Positions 8,017-16,728 of a stretch of DNA of 36,992 bases are shown here, piece after piece. Position 1 is the stretch's first letter. Each line of letters starts with the position of its first letter. The stretch is from Acidobacteriaceae bacterium (GTDB taxonomy: Bacteria; Acidobacteriota; Terriglobia; Terriglobales; Acidobacteriaceae): NCBI GenBank assembly GCA_003142935.1, contig PLOG01000139.1, positions 1-36,992 of the forward strand, given 5' to 3'. Under the pieces are notes generated by a model that was not told the DNA's origin, did no database searches, and worked only from the letters and a program-made list of their open reading frames with translations. Both the position numbers and the translations under genes were made by a program.

Positions 8017-8943
8017 ATGAAACCCCATACCGGTTTTCTAAATGACGGTTCAGCAGATGCTCCAAAGCTCAATGTTTATTTAAACCTGGATAATCTCGTC
8101 GATCTGCGTGCGAATAGCTCATGGCCTCATCTCGACGGCTTGTCCGGCTACCAGCTGCTAATTGCGGATGGTTTTGAAGGTGTTCAGCTCACGACGGATG
8201 ACCCTCCGATTGCAAATGCGCCCATGCCACACTGCGGCCTGGACCGGATCAACACACCTGCAGAGGCGGATCAAGTCGCCGCCAAACACGCTGAGCGTAG
8301 CGATCTTTGCTTCACAGTTCACGCTGGCTGGGGCCTGGAAGACGAGGATGAAACCTTTCGGCTCGTCGAAGCGATACTTACCGCCTCCGATCAATACCAT
8401 CTACCCATCTTCATCGAAACACATCGCGCCACGATTACCCAGGATTTGTGGCGAACCGTGCAGATCACGAAAGCATTCCCGGAAGTTCGCTTCAACGGAG
8501 ACTTCAGTCACTACTATTGCGGGCAGGAACTTGTCTATGGCGACTGGAAAAGCAAGCTCGCATTCATGGAACCCATTTTCGATCGGGTCGGATTCATTCA
8601 TGGCCGCATCGCGAGCTCCGGCTGCATGCAAGTGCCGATCGATTCGGACCTGACTGCCCGACCACGACAAGCACACGGCGATATCGATTATCTTGCCCAT
8701 TTCAAAGAACTGTGGACGCGCGCAATGCTCGGATTCCTTCGAGCTGCCCGCCGAGGAGATGTGCTCATCTTCGCACCCGAACTTTTAACGGGAAGACACT
8801 ACTACGCCCGGATGTTTCCAAATCCTTCCGGTCAACTTCTCGAGGAGTCCGACCGCTATGCGCAAGCCCTTCTCTACAAAGACCTGGCCCGGGCATGCTT
8901 TGCGGAAGCCTCGGAGCTCGTGTCAAGGAGTGTGACTGAGTGA
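8017..8943 (+). CDS. Xylose-isomerase-like TIM barrel protein (sugar phosphate isomerase/epimerase family)
   Basis: 308 residues from ATG 8017, 11 bases after the oxygenase stop, with AAAGG as binding site; the longer open frame upstream lies inside the preceding gene. Segments such as CFTVHAGWGLEDEDE, PIFIETHRATITQD, RFNGDFSHYYCG and VGFIHGRIAS show the alternating strand/His/Glu/Asp pattern of AP-endonuclease-2/xylose isomerase-like barrels that bind a divalent metal. These enzymes isomerise, epimerise or dehydrate sugars and inositol derivatives. The operon context (epimerase, oxygenase, sugar permease) suggests it acts on the demethylated product. The exact substrate is unknown. Confidence 0.78.
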   Translation: MKPHTGFLNDGSADAPKLNVYLNLDNLVDLRANSSWPHLDGLSGYQLLIADGFEGVQLTTDDPPIANAPMPHCGLDRINTPAEADQVAAKHAERSDLCFTVHAGWGLEDEDETFRLVEAILTASDQYHLPIFIETHRATITQDLWRTVQITKAFPEVRFNGDFSHYYCGQELVYGDWKSKLAFMEPIFDRVGFIHGRIASSGCMQVPIDSDLTARPRQAHGDIDYLAHFKELWTRAMLGFLRAARRGDVLIFAPELLTGRHYYARMFPNPSGQLLEESDRYAQALLYKDLARACFAEASELVSRSVTE

Positions 8944-10304
8944 ATGTGCCTATCAATTTGCGCTATGTTGTTTTTTTGGGCAGTACCGCCGCTCTGGGAG
9001 GCCTGCTGTTCGGGTTCGACATCGCTATCATCACTGGTGCGGGTCCGTTTATTACCCGTGAATTCGCATTGAGCGATATCGGCCTCGGGTGGGCCTTCAG
9101 TTCATTGCTGTTTGGCTGCGTGCTGGGTTGCTTTATCGCAGGAAAGCTTACAGACAAGTACGGACGCAAGAAGCTGCTGCTGGGTGTCGCAGTGCTATTT
9201 GCTTTGACTTCTATCGCCACAGCCTTGGCGTCCAGTTTTACTGCCTTTGTTACTGCTCGCTTCCTGGGAGGGTTGGCGGTAGGCGGCGTCTCCCTGTTGT
9301 CTCCCATGTATGTGTCGGAGGTTTCCCCTCCTTCTATCCGTGGTCGCATGGGAACTCTGTACCAGATGTCGATCATCACCGGCATCATCGTGTCCTACGG
9401 CATCAACTACCTCCTGAGAAATACAGGGCCGAATAATTGGAGATGGATGTTTCTAACCGGAGTTGTGCCATCGGCGGTGTTTTTGATATTCATCGCACTC
9501 GCTCCCGAAACTCCTCGGTTTCTCGCGATGACAGGCAAACTGCACGAGGCATTTGCCTTGCTTGAACGTATAGGTGGCGCCGAGAGCGCTCGCGCACAGA
9601 TATCGGAGATCGCGGCAACCCTTCACAAGGAACCGCAGACCTGGCGCGCACTCATGCGACCAGGTGTCCGCCGCGCGCTATTGGTCAGTGCGGGCCTTGC
9701 AATTCTTATCCATGTCTCGGGGATCAACACCATCGTTGACTACGCTCCAGCGATCTTTCAGTCGGCCGGTTGGAGAGTGGATGGCGCTTTAGCTTCCACA
9801 TTCATCGTTGGCCTGACGGAGTTTCTCTTCACGATCATCTCCTTCTGGGTTATCGATCGGTATGGCCGCAAGCCGCTCTATATTGTTGGGTCGCTTGGCA
9901 TGGCGCTGTCTTTACTTATGCTCACCGCGACAGTGATGGCCGGCCGTTTCCACGGCGCCCTCGTTCTGGCGCTGATATTGACCTATCTGGCTTTCTTCGC
10001 ATCCTGCATAGGGCCTGTGTTTTGGACGCTCATTCCAGAGATATTCCCGAACGATGTGCGTGGGATGGCAATGACGGTACCCGTGCTTATCCAATGGGTA
10101 GCCAATGCTATTGTCGTGCTCCTGTTTCCCTATGCGTTTCATGTCATTGGCAAAACGTTCACCTTCAGCTTTCTCGCGGCGATGGCGCTTGGACAGGGGA
10201 TCTTTGCATGGCTTTGCGTACCAGAGACCAAGAACAAGCGATTGGAGGAAATCGAAGAATATTGGAACAATTCGGGGCAAGCCGCATCCGCAAAGTCTGT
10301 CTGA
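8940..10304 (+). CDS. MFS sugar porter (sugar/inositol:H+ symporter family)
   Basis: 454 residues, starting at GTG 8940 which overlaps the previous stop by 4 bases (GTGA); AAGGAG lies 9 bases upstream. Twelve hydrophobic helices and the complete sugar-porter signatures are visible: DKYGRKK after helix 2, RFLGGLAVGGVSLLSPMYVSE with the following RGRMG, PETPRFL at the end of helix 6, DRYGRKPLY, IPEIFPNDVRGMAM and the terminal PETKNKRLEEIE. Relatives transport xylose, arabinose, galactose or myo-inositol with protons across the inner membrane. It is translationally coupled to the TIM barrel, so it presumably imports the substrate of this operon. Confidence 0.93.
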   Translation: MNVPINLRYVVFLGSTAALGGLLFGFDIAIITGAGPFITREFALSDIGLGWAFSSLLFGCVLGCFIAGKLTDKYGRKKLLLGVAVLFALTSIATALASSFTAFVTARFLGGLAVGGVSLLSPMYVSEVSPPSIRGRMGTLYQMSIITGIIVSYGINYLLRNTGPNNWRWMFLTGVVPSAVFLIFIALAPETPRFLAMTGKLHEAFALLERIGGAESARAQISEIAATLHKEPQTWRALMRPGVRRALLVSAGLAILIHVSGINTIVDYAPAIFQSAGWRVDGALASTFIVGLTEFLFTIISFWVIDRYGRKPLYIVGSLGMALSLLMLTATVMAGRFHGALVLALILTYLAFFASCIGPVFWTLIPEIFPNDVRGMAMTVPVLIQWVANAIVVLLFPYAFHVIGKTFTFSFLAAMALGQGIFAWLCVPETKNKRLEEIEEYWNNSGQAASAKSV

Positions 10305-10430
10305 AGAACAGGCACGCATTACGAAGCGGTGATTGAGTACGGATGAATATCAGGTTTCGATGATTGCTGTATGGATCTTCCTGATAGCGAACACGTTCAA
10401 GGGGTTGACCTTAAAGCGCCGTGGATACGC
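10305..10430. other. Convergent intergenic spacer
   Basis: This lies between the stops of the sugar-porter operon and the corrinoid operon. I see no strong hairpin with a T tract, so the terminator for either side is not evident. Confidence 0.4.
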
Positions 10431-11708
10431 TCAGCTAGTTCCATTGAATTCATGTATTGCATCGAGCATGGCAACAATATTCTCAACCGGTGTTGCTGCC
10501 TGCACATTATGAACGGTATTAAACACGAACCCTCCATTGGATGAGAATATCTCGCACCTTTGCAGAACCTGTTCTCTGACTTCAGCTGGTGTTCCGAACG
10601 GAAGGACTCTTTGCGTGTCGACTCCCCCTCCCCAAAAAACGAGACGATCTCCGAACTCGGATTTCAATTGCCTGGGGTCCATTCCTGCCGCGGAACACTG
10701 CACCGGATTGAGAATGTCGAACCCAGCCTCGACGAGAGATGGAAGAAACTTGAAGATTGCTCCGCAGGAATGTTTGAAGGTCTTCCATTGCGTGTGCTTG
10801 TGAACCCAATCATTGACTTGTTTGTAGTAAGGAAAGTACAAATCATTGAAGGTTTTTACAGAGCAGAAGGCGGACGTCTGAGTTCCGAAATCCGTGCCGC
10901 AGATGAAGGCCGCTTGTATGCTGTTGCCGATTGCCGCATGAATTTTTTCAAGATTCAGGATGGCTGTCTCGCATTGGCGTTCAAATACCTTATGGATATA
11001 ATCCTGCCTGCTCCTGGTGGAGACGTACCACTCAGCGACGTCGCGAATGCCCCTGGGGTGCTTGAGCGAAGGGCCCGGCACCAATGCGATATCGCCGAAT
11101 GCAGTGCCGCCAAAGGTGGCGATCACTCCACGGCCCGTCAGGGCGGCCGCATGCGTGGCTCGAACAATATGGTCGAGGTCGGCCTGCGAGATCAGGCCAT
11201 ACTCCTCCAGATTATCCTCGGGATTTAGTCTTTCTTCGTCGATTGGGTCCTGGCGGACGATGCAGTCGAAGAAATGGCCGCCACTTGGCATGCGCCCGCT
11301 CGGAGCAACCGTAGTGTCGCCTTCCGGGTAGATCAGAGTGCCGCCGTCAGAGTCCATCGAGGTGTTGAAGTCCCTTGCGACCTGCACGTCGAGTCCGTTC
11401 AATCTCCACGGTTTCCATTCATCCGCAGGAAATCCAAACATGGTATTGCGCGCGAAGACGCCGACCACATCAAGCCGCATCGCCTCGATCAGATCTTCAT
11501 CCAAGAGCCCCAGCATCTGGAATGGCTCGTGGACCCGCACGGGGCGCTTTTCAAGTCCGTAATAGTCACGCAGCGCAGCCACGCAGCTCACATGCATTCC
11601 AGTCGTTGGCGTTCCTCCGAAGTCAATTGGAATTCGGTCGGGCTGCGTGTGGTTGAGAGTTGCGATGATCCGCTCAAGGCTTCCTGTCTTCTCGATCGTG
11701 GCAGTCAT
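10431..11708 (-). CDS. MtaA/uroporphyrinogen-decarboxylase-family methyltransferase
   Basis: 425 residues. ATG 11708 is chosen over the GTG at 11717 because AAGGAG lies 7 bases upstream of it and overlaps the GTG. The fold markers are those of the URO-D superfamily: PDRIPIDFGG at the start, FICGTDFGTQ, and a C-terminal VFWGGGVDTQRVLPFGTPAEV. FKHSCGAIF (His313, Cys315) matches the H-x-C zinc motif of MtaA/CmuA-type methylcorrinoid methyltransferases; a clear third ligand is not identified. These enzymes move a methyl group between a corrinoid protein and a second acceptor (CoM in methanogens, probably tetrahydrofolate in bacteria). It is the last gene of the corrinoid operon, 42 bases after the activator gene, and so is the expected second-half-reaction enzyme. 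It is not the heme-pathway HemE. Confidence 0.8.
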   Translation of the reverse strand: MTATIEKTGSLERIIATLNHTQPDRIPIDFGGTPTTGMHVSCVAALRDYYGLEKRPVRVHEPFQMLGLLDEDLIEAMRLDVVGVFARNTMFGFPADEWKPWRLNGLDVQVARDFNTSMDSDGGTLIYPEGDTTVAPSGRMPSGGHFFDCIVRQDPIDEERLNPEDNLEEYGLISQADLDHIVRATHAAALTGRGVIATFGGTAFGDIALVPGPSLKHPRGIRDVAEWYVSTRSRQDYIHKVFERQCETAILNLEKIHAAIGNSIQAAFICGTDFGTQTSAFCSVKTFNDLYFPYYKQVNDWVHKHTQWKTFKHSCGAIFKFLPSLVEAGFDILNPVQCSAAGMDPRQLKSEFGDRLVFWGGGVDTQRVLPFGTPAEVREQVLQRCEIFSSNGGFVFNTVHNVQAATPVENIVAMLDAIHEFNGTS

Positions 11709-11750
11709 TGTATTCACTCCTTGCTCTTATCTTTTTCCTGACGCGTATCG

Positions 11751-13298
11751 TTACCGCTCGCGTGTGTCTGCAATTTTCGAGTTGTTGTATGTCTCCGCCT
11801 CTTGGCTATGGTCATCCGCCGCGGGAAACCTCATGCAGTTCGCGAACTCGTCCTGGAAATCAATGTCGGTGGCGAGGCTCACGTGCTCGATCGGAGGCAG
11901 CGCGCTTTCCCTGGAGGCGACCAGGAGCATTTTTGCCCCTCGGAGCGCAGTGTTGCCGGCCGCGTAAACCCGTTCGCGGTGCGCCTCGAGCAAGCCGATA
12001 CGGAGTGCGCTTTCAATTTGCACATAGTTGCCAAAGGCGCCCGCGAGATGGATGCTCTTGAGATCGCCGGCAGTCGCGCCGAGGCGTTTGAGAAGCAGCT
12101 TGAATCCCGAGGCTATCGCGCCCTTTGCCAATTGCAGTTCGCGCACGTCGGCCTGACAAAGAACGACGGGGTGGGCAATGGGAAAGAGTTTTGTGCCGTT
12201 GGCGATCCGTCCAGAAGGAAGAATAGCCCCGGTGCGAAGGCCGACAGCGATGGCGTCGACAAGTCCGCTGCCGCAGATGCCACGCGGCTCGACGTCGCCA
12301 ACGACATCTGCATGGATCTCTTCGCCGCAAAGCGACACGTGAGAAATGGCGCCAGTGGCCGCGCGCATGCCCATCCGAATGCATCCAGCTTCAAAGGCCG
12401 GCCCCGCGGCGGCAGAGACGCAAACGATGCCAAAGCGGTTGCCGATAGCGATTTCACCGTTTGTTCCGAGGTCGACCATGGCCATGAGATGGTCGCTTTG
12501 TGCAATGCCGGTTGCGAGGATTCCGGCAAGGATGTCAGAGCCGACAAACCCTCCCAGACAGGGTGCGAAGCGAATTTTGCAGGTTGACGGCAGATGCCAG
12601 CCGAGATCTTGCGGGCAGAATGTCTGACCTCCAAGATTTGGTGAGACGAAGGGGGCATGCGAGAGCGGTTCAACGTCGCAGCCGGAGAACAGATGATGCA
12701 TTACGGTGTTGCCGACGAGGATGACCTCGGCAACCTCCGGCTCGCGGCCGCGGGCCAGGCGCATGACGAGTTGCCCGAGGAGTACGCGAAGCATCTTGGT
12801 CAGATCATCGCCCTGGAGCGTAGCCCGAATTCTGCTCATGACGTCGGAGCCGAACGAGGCCTGGGGATTGAGCTCGGTTTCCACTCCCAGAACTTTGCCG
12901 GTAGCGAGGTCAAGGATTTGCGCGGCAATGGTCGTGGTGCCGAGATCGATCGCGATGCCGAGGCCGTGTTTTCCGGAACCGATGAGGCAAGCATCGTCGG
13001 TGAGGACATCCATGCGCCACTGGCAGCACTCAAGGACCAGAGGCATGAGGGCGCGCGCCTGACAGGCGAGACGCCAGCCAAGCGCAAGCTGCTCGGGCAG
13101 GAAGGCCGTGCGGTCTGGGTCGGTGACAGGAAGGGAGCCGGAAAGGACGCGAACTGCGCACCCTCCACAGGTTCCGGTGCCTCCGCAGGGAAATTCGATG
13201 CCTTGGCCTGAGAGTGCCTTGATGAGCTGCGTGCCGACAGGCGTTTCGATTTCCAACGCCAGCGGCTCCAGGCGAATGCGGACTTGATCCCTGCTCAT
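11751..13298 (-). CDS. RamA-like ATP-dependent reductive activator of corrinoid proteins (2Fe-2S + ASKHA)
   Basis: 515 residues. ATG 13298 overlaps the stop of the upstream DUF1638 gene (ATGA), so upstream starts are rejected. Residues 1-90 are a plant-type ferredoxin domain with C38-x5-C44-x2-C47 and C79. The rest is an ASKHA ATPase-like domain (the DUF4445/RACE type): GIAIDLGTTTIAAQIL, VGNTVMHHLFSG, MVDLGTNGEIAIG, ICGSGLVDAIA, LAGAFGNYV and AGNTALRGAKMLL. Members use ATP and an electron donor to re-reduce inactive cob(II)alamin to cob(I)alamin on corrinoid proteins such as MtaC. The gene sits next to the corrinoid and methyltransferase genes, which fits that function exactly. Confidence 0.92.
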   Translation of the reverse strand: MSRDQVRIRLEPLALEIETPVGTQLIKALSGQGIEFPCGGTGTCGGCAVRVLSGSLPVTDPDRTAFLPEQLALGWRLACQARALMPLVLECCQWRMDVLTDDACLIGSGKHGLGIAIDLGTTTIAAQILDLATGKVLGVETELNPQASFGSDVMSRIRATLQGDDLTKMLRVLLGQLVMRLARGREPEVAEVILVGNTVMHHLFSGCDVEPLSHAPFVSPNLGGQTFCPQDLGWHLPSTCKIRFAPCLGGFVGSDILAGILATGIAQSDHLMAMVDLGTNGEIAIGNRFGIVCVSAAAGPAFEAGCIRMGMRAATGAISHVSLCGEEIHADVVGDVEPRGICGSGLVDAIAVGLRTGAILPSGRIANGTKLFPIAHPVVLCQADVRELQLAKGAIASGFKLLLKRLGATAGDLKSIHLAGAFGNYVQIESALRIGLLEAHRERVYAAGNTALRGAKMLLVASRESALPPIEHVSLATDIDFQDEFANCMRFPAADDHSQEAETYNNSKIADTRER

Positions 13299-14041
13299 AC
13301 TGTGTCCACGATGCTGTCGCCGAGTGTTGCCCGGATGGTTTCGCCGGGCGCCACAACCAGGAAATGGGCCGCGTCCCATTCGTGGTCGACCAGGCGCTGG
13401 ATCAGCTTAAGAGTGCCCTTGATTTCGTCGAAAGCCCAACCTTCCTTGCCGGCCTCGGCGCGTGCTTTGATGCGGCTGGGCTCGTCAGACGGAACGGCTG
13501 TGGAGATATAGGTGAGGCCTGAATAGTGACTGCGAAAGGCGTTGAATTGCTCGAATAAATAGGCGCCGTTTTCCTCGCCGTACTGGGCGGTCAACTCAGC
13601 GAGAGTGCGGCGCTCTCCAAGCGAAGTTTTTTGCGAGGTGAATGCAGGTTCGAGCATCATCCCTGGAGTCTGAAACTCAATCCATCCGGGCGAGCGATAG
13701 TAGACGCCAGGGTGATTTTGAAAGTAATCCTCATAGGTGGGATGGCCGCCCATGAGCAAGCCGATGCAATCGTGCACGCGGGGAAGAACCAGTGGCGTTT
13801 TTCCTGCGCGCAACCCTTCAGTGCCGCGGCCGCAGAGCGCGTAGCCGAGAAGGATCGCGTCGAAGCCGGCATTGTCGGCTGCGTCGATACGTTCTTGCAG
13901 GTGTGGGCGCATGCCTACGCCAAGATCGTGCAGGCCCATTGGCACAATCTCGATTTCGATCGAATGGGGTGAGCGGGAGACAACGCGCTCCATCTCGCGC
14001 GTGAAGACCTGACATGTGATGGCTTTAAAGCGCATGTTCAT
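13295..14041 (-). CDS. DUF1638 family protein
   Basis: 248 residues from ATG 14041, with GGGGAG 7 bases upstream. The family markers are FDAILLGYALCGRGTEGL, VLPRVHDCIGLLMG and YYRSPGWIEFQTPGM; conserved Cys/His pairs (HDC) suggest metal or cofactor binding. DUF1638 proteins often lie in clusters with corrinoid methyltransferases and activators, but no reaction has been assigned to them that I know of. Here it lies between the MtaB-like and activator genes and overlaps the latter by 4 bases, so it is probably translated together with it and may help corrinoid loading or repair. Confidence 0.85.
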   Translation of the reverse strand: MNMRFKAITCQVFTREMERVVSRSPHSIEIEIVPMGLHDLGVGMRPHLQERIDAADNAGFDAILLGYALCGRGTEGLRAGKTPLVLPRVHDCIGLLMGGHPTYEDYFQNHPGVYYRSPGWIEFQTPGMMLEPAFTSQKTSLGERRTLAELTAQYGEENGAYLFEQFNAFRSHYSGLTYISTAVPSDEPSRIKARAEAGKEGWAFDEIKGTLKLIQRLVDHEWDAAHFLVVAPGETIRATLGDSIVDTV

Positions 14042-14096
14042 TCAACGTCTCCCCATCGGCGGTGCCGTCGGGGCATGGAAGACTGGCTCGCCACGC

Positions 14097-15491
14097 CTAC
14101 AGCCCATAACTCGCTTTGTCGTACAGGCTGCCATATTGTGCTTCGAGATCGACCAAGAGCGCGTCCTCTTCGGCCGGAAATCTCTCCAAGGCTTCGTCAA
14201 TGCGCGCAAGCCATTGCAACTCTTTTCGGGAGAGATGGAGTTTTTGCTCCGCAACGCCATCCTTCAGAACTTGAACTGCGGCTTGACCGGCGGCAATTAC
14301 GCGATGATAGGGCGTGTCCGTTGCGACGATTGCGGCGGCGATACGAATTATCGCGTCAGGCGAGAGAACGGCAGCTTGAGGGCTCAGCCACTCGTCCGAT
14401 GCCACCATCCAGTTGCGCAATTGCAGGGCTCCGCCCGGAGCGCAGGCGGCCGTGTTCATCAACCGGCAATCGTAGGCAAGTAGTTCGGTATAGGCTTCAG
14501 GCGCGTTGCCGGAAAGCAAGCGCACATTCTGCACCGACTCATTGCTCCACAGGTCGCACATCGCGGCGGCGATGTTGCCGACGGGGCTGAAGTGCGCGCA
14601 ACTGGCCGACTTGCCCTCCATTGCGATTGGGCGGCCTGTGATTGCTTTGAGGATCGGGCCTTCGTAGGCGCAATCTTTCGATGGACCAACTGCGCCCTGC
14701 TCGAAGGCAGAAAGACTGCGCACTGCGCTCATGGCTCGGACCACGGCGGCGAGCACTTCGGGAAGCATTTTCTGGTGGGCGAGTTGCATGGCCGTATTTG
14801 CGAATCCGCATGCGGAGTCGCCGCCACTTACAACGCCGGGATGCGCGGCGCAGATCTGGCCAATCTGGGCCCACAGCCAGGACATATCTCTTGGGGCGAG
14901 GACTCCGAGGGCAAAGACGATGCCTGAGAAATCCCCGTACATCAGCGCCTGGTCGTGGACCTCTTTGCCGCCAATCGATTCGATGGAGAGGATGTCGGCA
15001 CCGGCTTTAGCGCAGAGCTCCAACGATTGCTTGAGCTGCCGCCATGGTTCGCCTGTGCGCATCAGCGGCGGTTTTTGCTGATCGCGAATATCGGTGGGCG
15101 TGACGCGCAGAGCGCAGGGTAGATGATATTTCTCATGCGCGGTTGCGAGATGCCGCTTGAGGACCGCGGTGATCTCTGCCCCCCACACCGGATGGTCAGT
15201 CATGGGCGGCAGAAGTTCAAATTCAAGGACGATGCCGTGAACACCAAGGGAAACAGCGCGGCGCAGAATTTGCGATGCCATCTCGTCGTAGTGGGCCACA
15301 ACAACCGGCCAAGTCCCGGACTCGATATTCATGGCGGGCAGAGTGAAGTTGACTTCAGGGAAAACTTGTCCTGCCCCGATCGTCAAGCCAAGGCCACAGG
15401 CAAGCGGAAGTGGACTTACGCCGTACAGAAGGTCATCGGGACGTTGGATGGCGAGCGTTGAGTATTTGAGGACAGTCTCGGTGATCATCAT
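14097..15491 (-). CDS. mtaB: MtaB-like methanol:corrinoid methyltransferase
   Basis: 464 residues, against 461 in methanogen MtaB. The start ATG ATG at 15491/15488 directly abuts the TAA of the corrinoid gene. All three zinc-ligand motifs are present: SIESIGGKEV (Glu171), GGDSACGFANTAMQLA (Cys228) and VGPSKDCAYEGPILKAITG (Cys274), spaced as in the crystallised Methanosarcina enzyme (Glu164, Cys220, Cys269). MtaB activates methanol and transfers the methyl to Co(I) of MtaC. Having the intact zinc site and the matching partner gene makes true MtaB chemistry likely. Another small methyl donor is possible since bacterial members are little studied. Confidence 0.92.
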   Translation of the reverse strand: MMITETVLKYSTLAIQRPDDLLYGVSPLPLACGLGLTIGAGQVFPEVNFTLPAMNIESGTWPVVVAHYDEMASQILRRAVSLGVHGIVLEFELLPPMTDHPVWGAEITAVLKRHLATAHEKYHLPCALRVTPTDIRDQQKPPLMRTGEPWRQLKQSLELCAKAGADILSIESIGGKEVHDQALMYGDFSGIVFALGVLAPRDMSWLWAQIGQICAAHPGVVSGGDSACGFANTAMQLAHQKMLPEVLAAVVRAMSAVRSLSAFEQGAVGPSKDCAYEGPILKAITGRPIAMEGKSASCAHFSPVGNIAAAMCDLWSNESVQNVRLLSGNAPEAYTELLAYDCRLMNTAACAPGGALQLRNWMVASDEWLSPQAAVLSPDAIIRIAAAIVATDTPYHRVIAAGQAAVQVLKDGVAEQKLHLSRKELQWLARIDEALERFPAEEDALLVDLEAQYGSLYDKASYGL

Positions 15492-16130
15492 TTATGCCAC
15501 TGCCAACAGACTCTTGACCAGGCCGACCGCGCCGTTGGCATTCTCACTGTAGCCGTCAGCGCCAATCTCTTTGGCGTACTGACTGGTCACGGGCGCACCG
15601 CCAAGAAGGACCTTTACCTGGGTGCGTACGCCAGCCTTGCTTAGCGCGTCAATGGTTGTCTTCATCGCGGGCATGGTTACGGTAAGCAGCGCCGACATGC
15701 ACACGATATGGGGTTGACGCTCCTTGACGGCTGCGACAAACGCCTCTGGCGAAACATCCGCGCCAAGATCGATCACTTCGAAGCCGCTGCCCTCGAGCAT
15801 GGAGGCCACAATGTTCTTGCCGATATCGTGGAGGTCACCCTTGACTGTTCCGATGATGACGCGGACAGCCATTTTCTGCCCGGAGGCGACGAGCAGCGGC
15901 TTGATCAGTTCCATGGCGCTCTTCATGGCGCGACCAGCAAGCAAAAGCTCGGGGACAAAGTACTCCTCGGCTTCAAAGAGCTTTCCGACTTCGTCCATGG
16001 CGGGCACCATGGAGTCGGCAATCAGCTGCATTGGTTCCGCGCCCTCTGCCAGAGCCGTTTCGGTGGCAGCGTGTGCCCTTTTCGCATCGCCGTTGAGAAT
16101 CGCGTCGAAGAGTTCTTTAGACAGTGCCAT
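15492..16130 (-). CDS. mtaC: MtaC-like corrinoid protein
   Basis: 212 residues from ATG 16130, with GAGGAAG upstream. Residues 1-85 form the helical methionine-synthase-like cap domain; residues 88-212 the B12-binding Rossmann domain with GTVKGDLHDIGKNIV (D99-x-H101-x2-G104, where His101 is the lower cobalt ligand), MSALLTVTM and LLGGAPV. It carries the methyl group between MtaB and the second methyltransferase. It is encoded directly before mtaB with no gap and its start overlaps the DUF6580 gene by 14 bases. Confidence 0.95.
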   Translation of the reverse strand: MALSKELFDAILNGDAKRAHAATETALAEGAEPMQLIADSMVPAMDEVGKLFEAEEYFVPELLLAGRAMKSAMELIKPLLVASGQKMAVRVIIGTVKGDLHDIGKNIVASMLEGSGFEVIDLGADVSPEAFVAAVKERQPHIVCMSALLTVTMPAMKTTIDALSKAGVRTQVKVLLGGAPVTSQYAKEIGADGYSENANGAVGLVKSLLAVA

Positions 16131-16728
16131 ATTCTTCTTCCTCTAAACTGAATTCGCCGGGATCATTCGGTCCATGTAAACGCGCTGCCGGTATGATTCT
16201 TTGGATGGCATGGCCGAGGGTAAAAATCATCACGCTGCCGATCGCCTCGGAGATTATGCTATTGCGAAAAAATGGAAGCGCCGCAGAGTAGCAGGCTGCG
16301 AGGCCACCTGGAGTCCTGGGATACATGCCCCATTCAGCCCACACAGTAAAGTTGCTCACCACAAAGAATGAAATCGAAGCAAACAAAGAAGACCCGAGCA
16401 CCTGGCTGGATGAAATGGAACCACCCAGGACCGTGCCGCCGAGGAACAAGGCAACCAGGTACCAGGTCCAGGTGACGGCATGACCGGCAGTGAGTGCAAA
16501 GCCGTACTGGTGCGTGGTTAAAAAGATGTCGACAGCCACAAGAGCGAGAAGCGGGATGCCGAATTCCCGCCTGGGCCTACACGCTCCAAAAAAGAGAAGG
16601 CATGAGAAAACAGGTATCAGGTTATTGGGGCAGATGAGACTCAAACGAAGCACTGCGGCCCCTGCGATGAGAATGTACGGAAGGACCACAAGTTGTTTTC
16701 CACTGAGACGCTTGATCGTGAATATCAT
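16117..16728 (-). CDS. DUF6580 family membrane protein (putative transporter component)
   Basis: 203 residues from ATG 16728 with GGAAGG upstream; the 20-residue upstream extension (to 16788) is rejected because it reads through a strong hairpin. About five hydrophobic helices are seen, with the family features FFVVSNFTVWAEWGMYPRT followed by GLAACYSAALPFFRNSIISE. DUF6580 proteins resemble S-components of ECF vitamin transporters. As first gene of a corrinoid-enzyme operon it is a candidate cobalamin, cobalt or corrinoid-precursor importer; this is inference from context. The C-terminal tail (SLEEEEYGTV) overlaps the start of mtaC. Confidence 0.8.
   Translation of the reverse strand: MIFTIKRLSGKQLVVLPYILIAGAAVLRLSLICPNNLIPVFSCLLFFGACRPRREFGIPLLALVAVDIFLTTHQYGFALTAGHAVTWTWYLVALFLGGTVLGGSISSSQVLGSSLFASISFFVVSNFTVWAEWGMYPRTPGGLAACYSAALPFFRNSIISEAIGSVMIFTLGHAIQRIIPAARLHGPNDPGEFSLEEEEYGTV

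Noticed and set aside
10431-11708. HemE (uroporphyrinogen decarboxylase of heme synthesis)
   Set aside because: Length, the H-x-C zinc motif and the corrinoid neighbours fit the MtaA/CmuA branch of the superfamily.
11709-11717. GTG start for the MtaA-like gene
   Set aside because: It overlaps the AAGGAG that serves the ATG at 11708.
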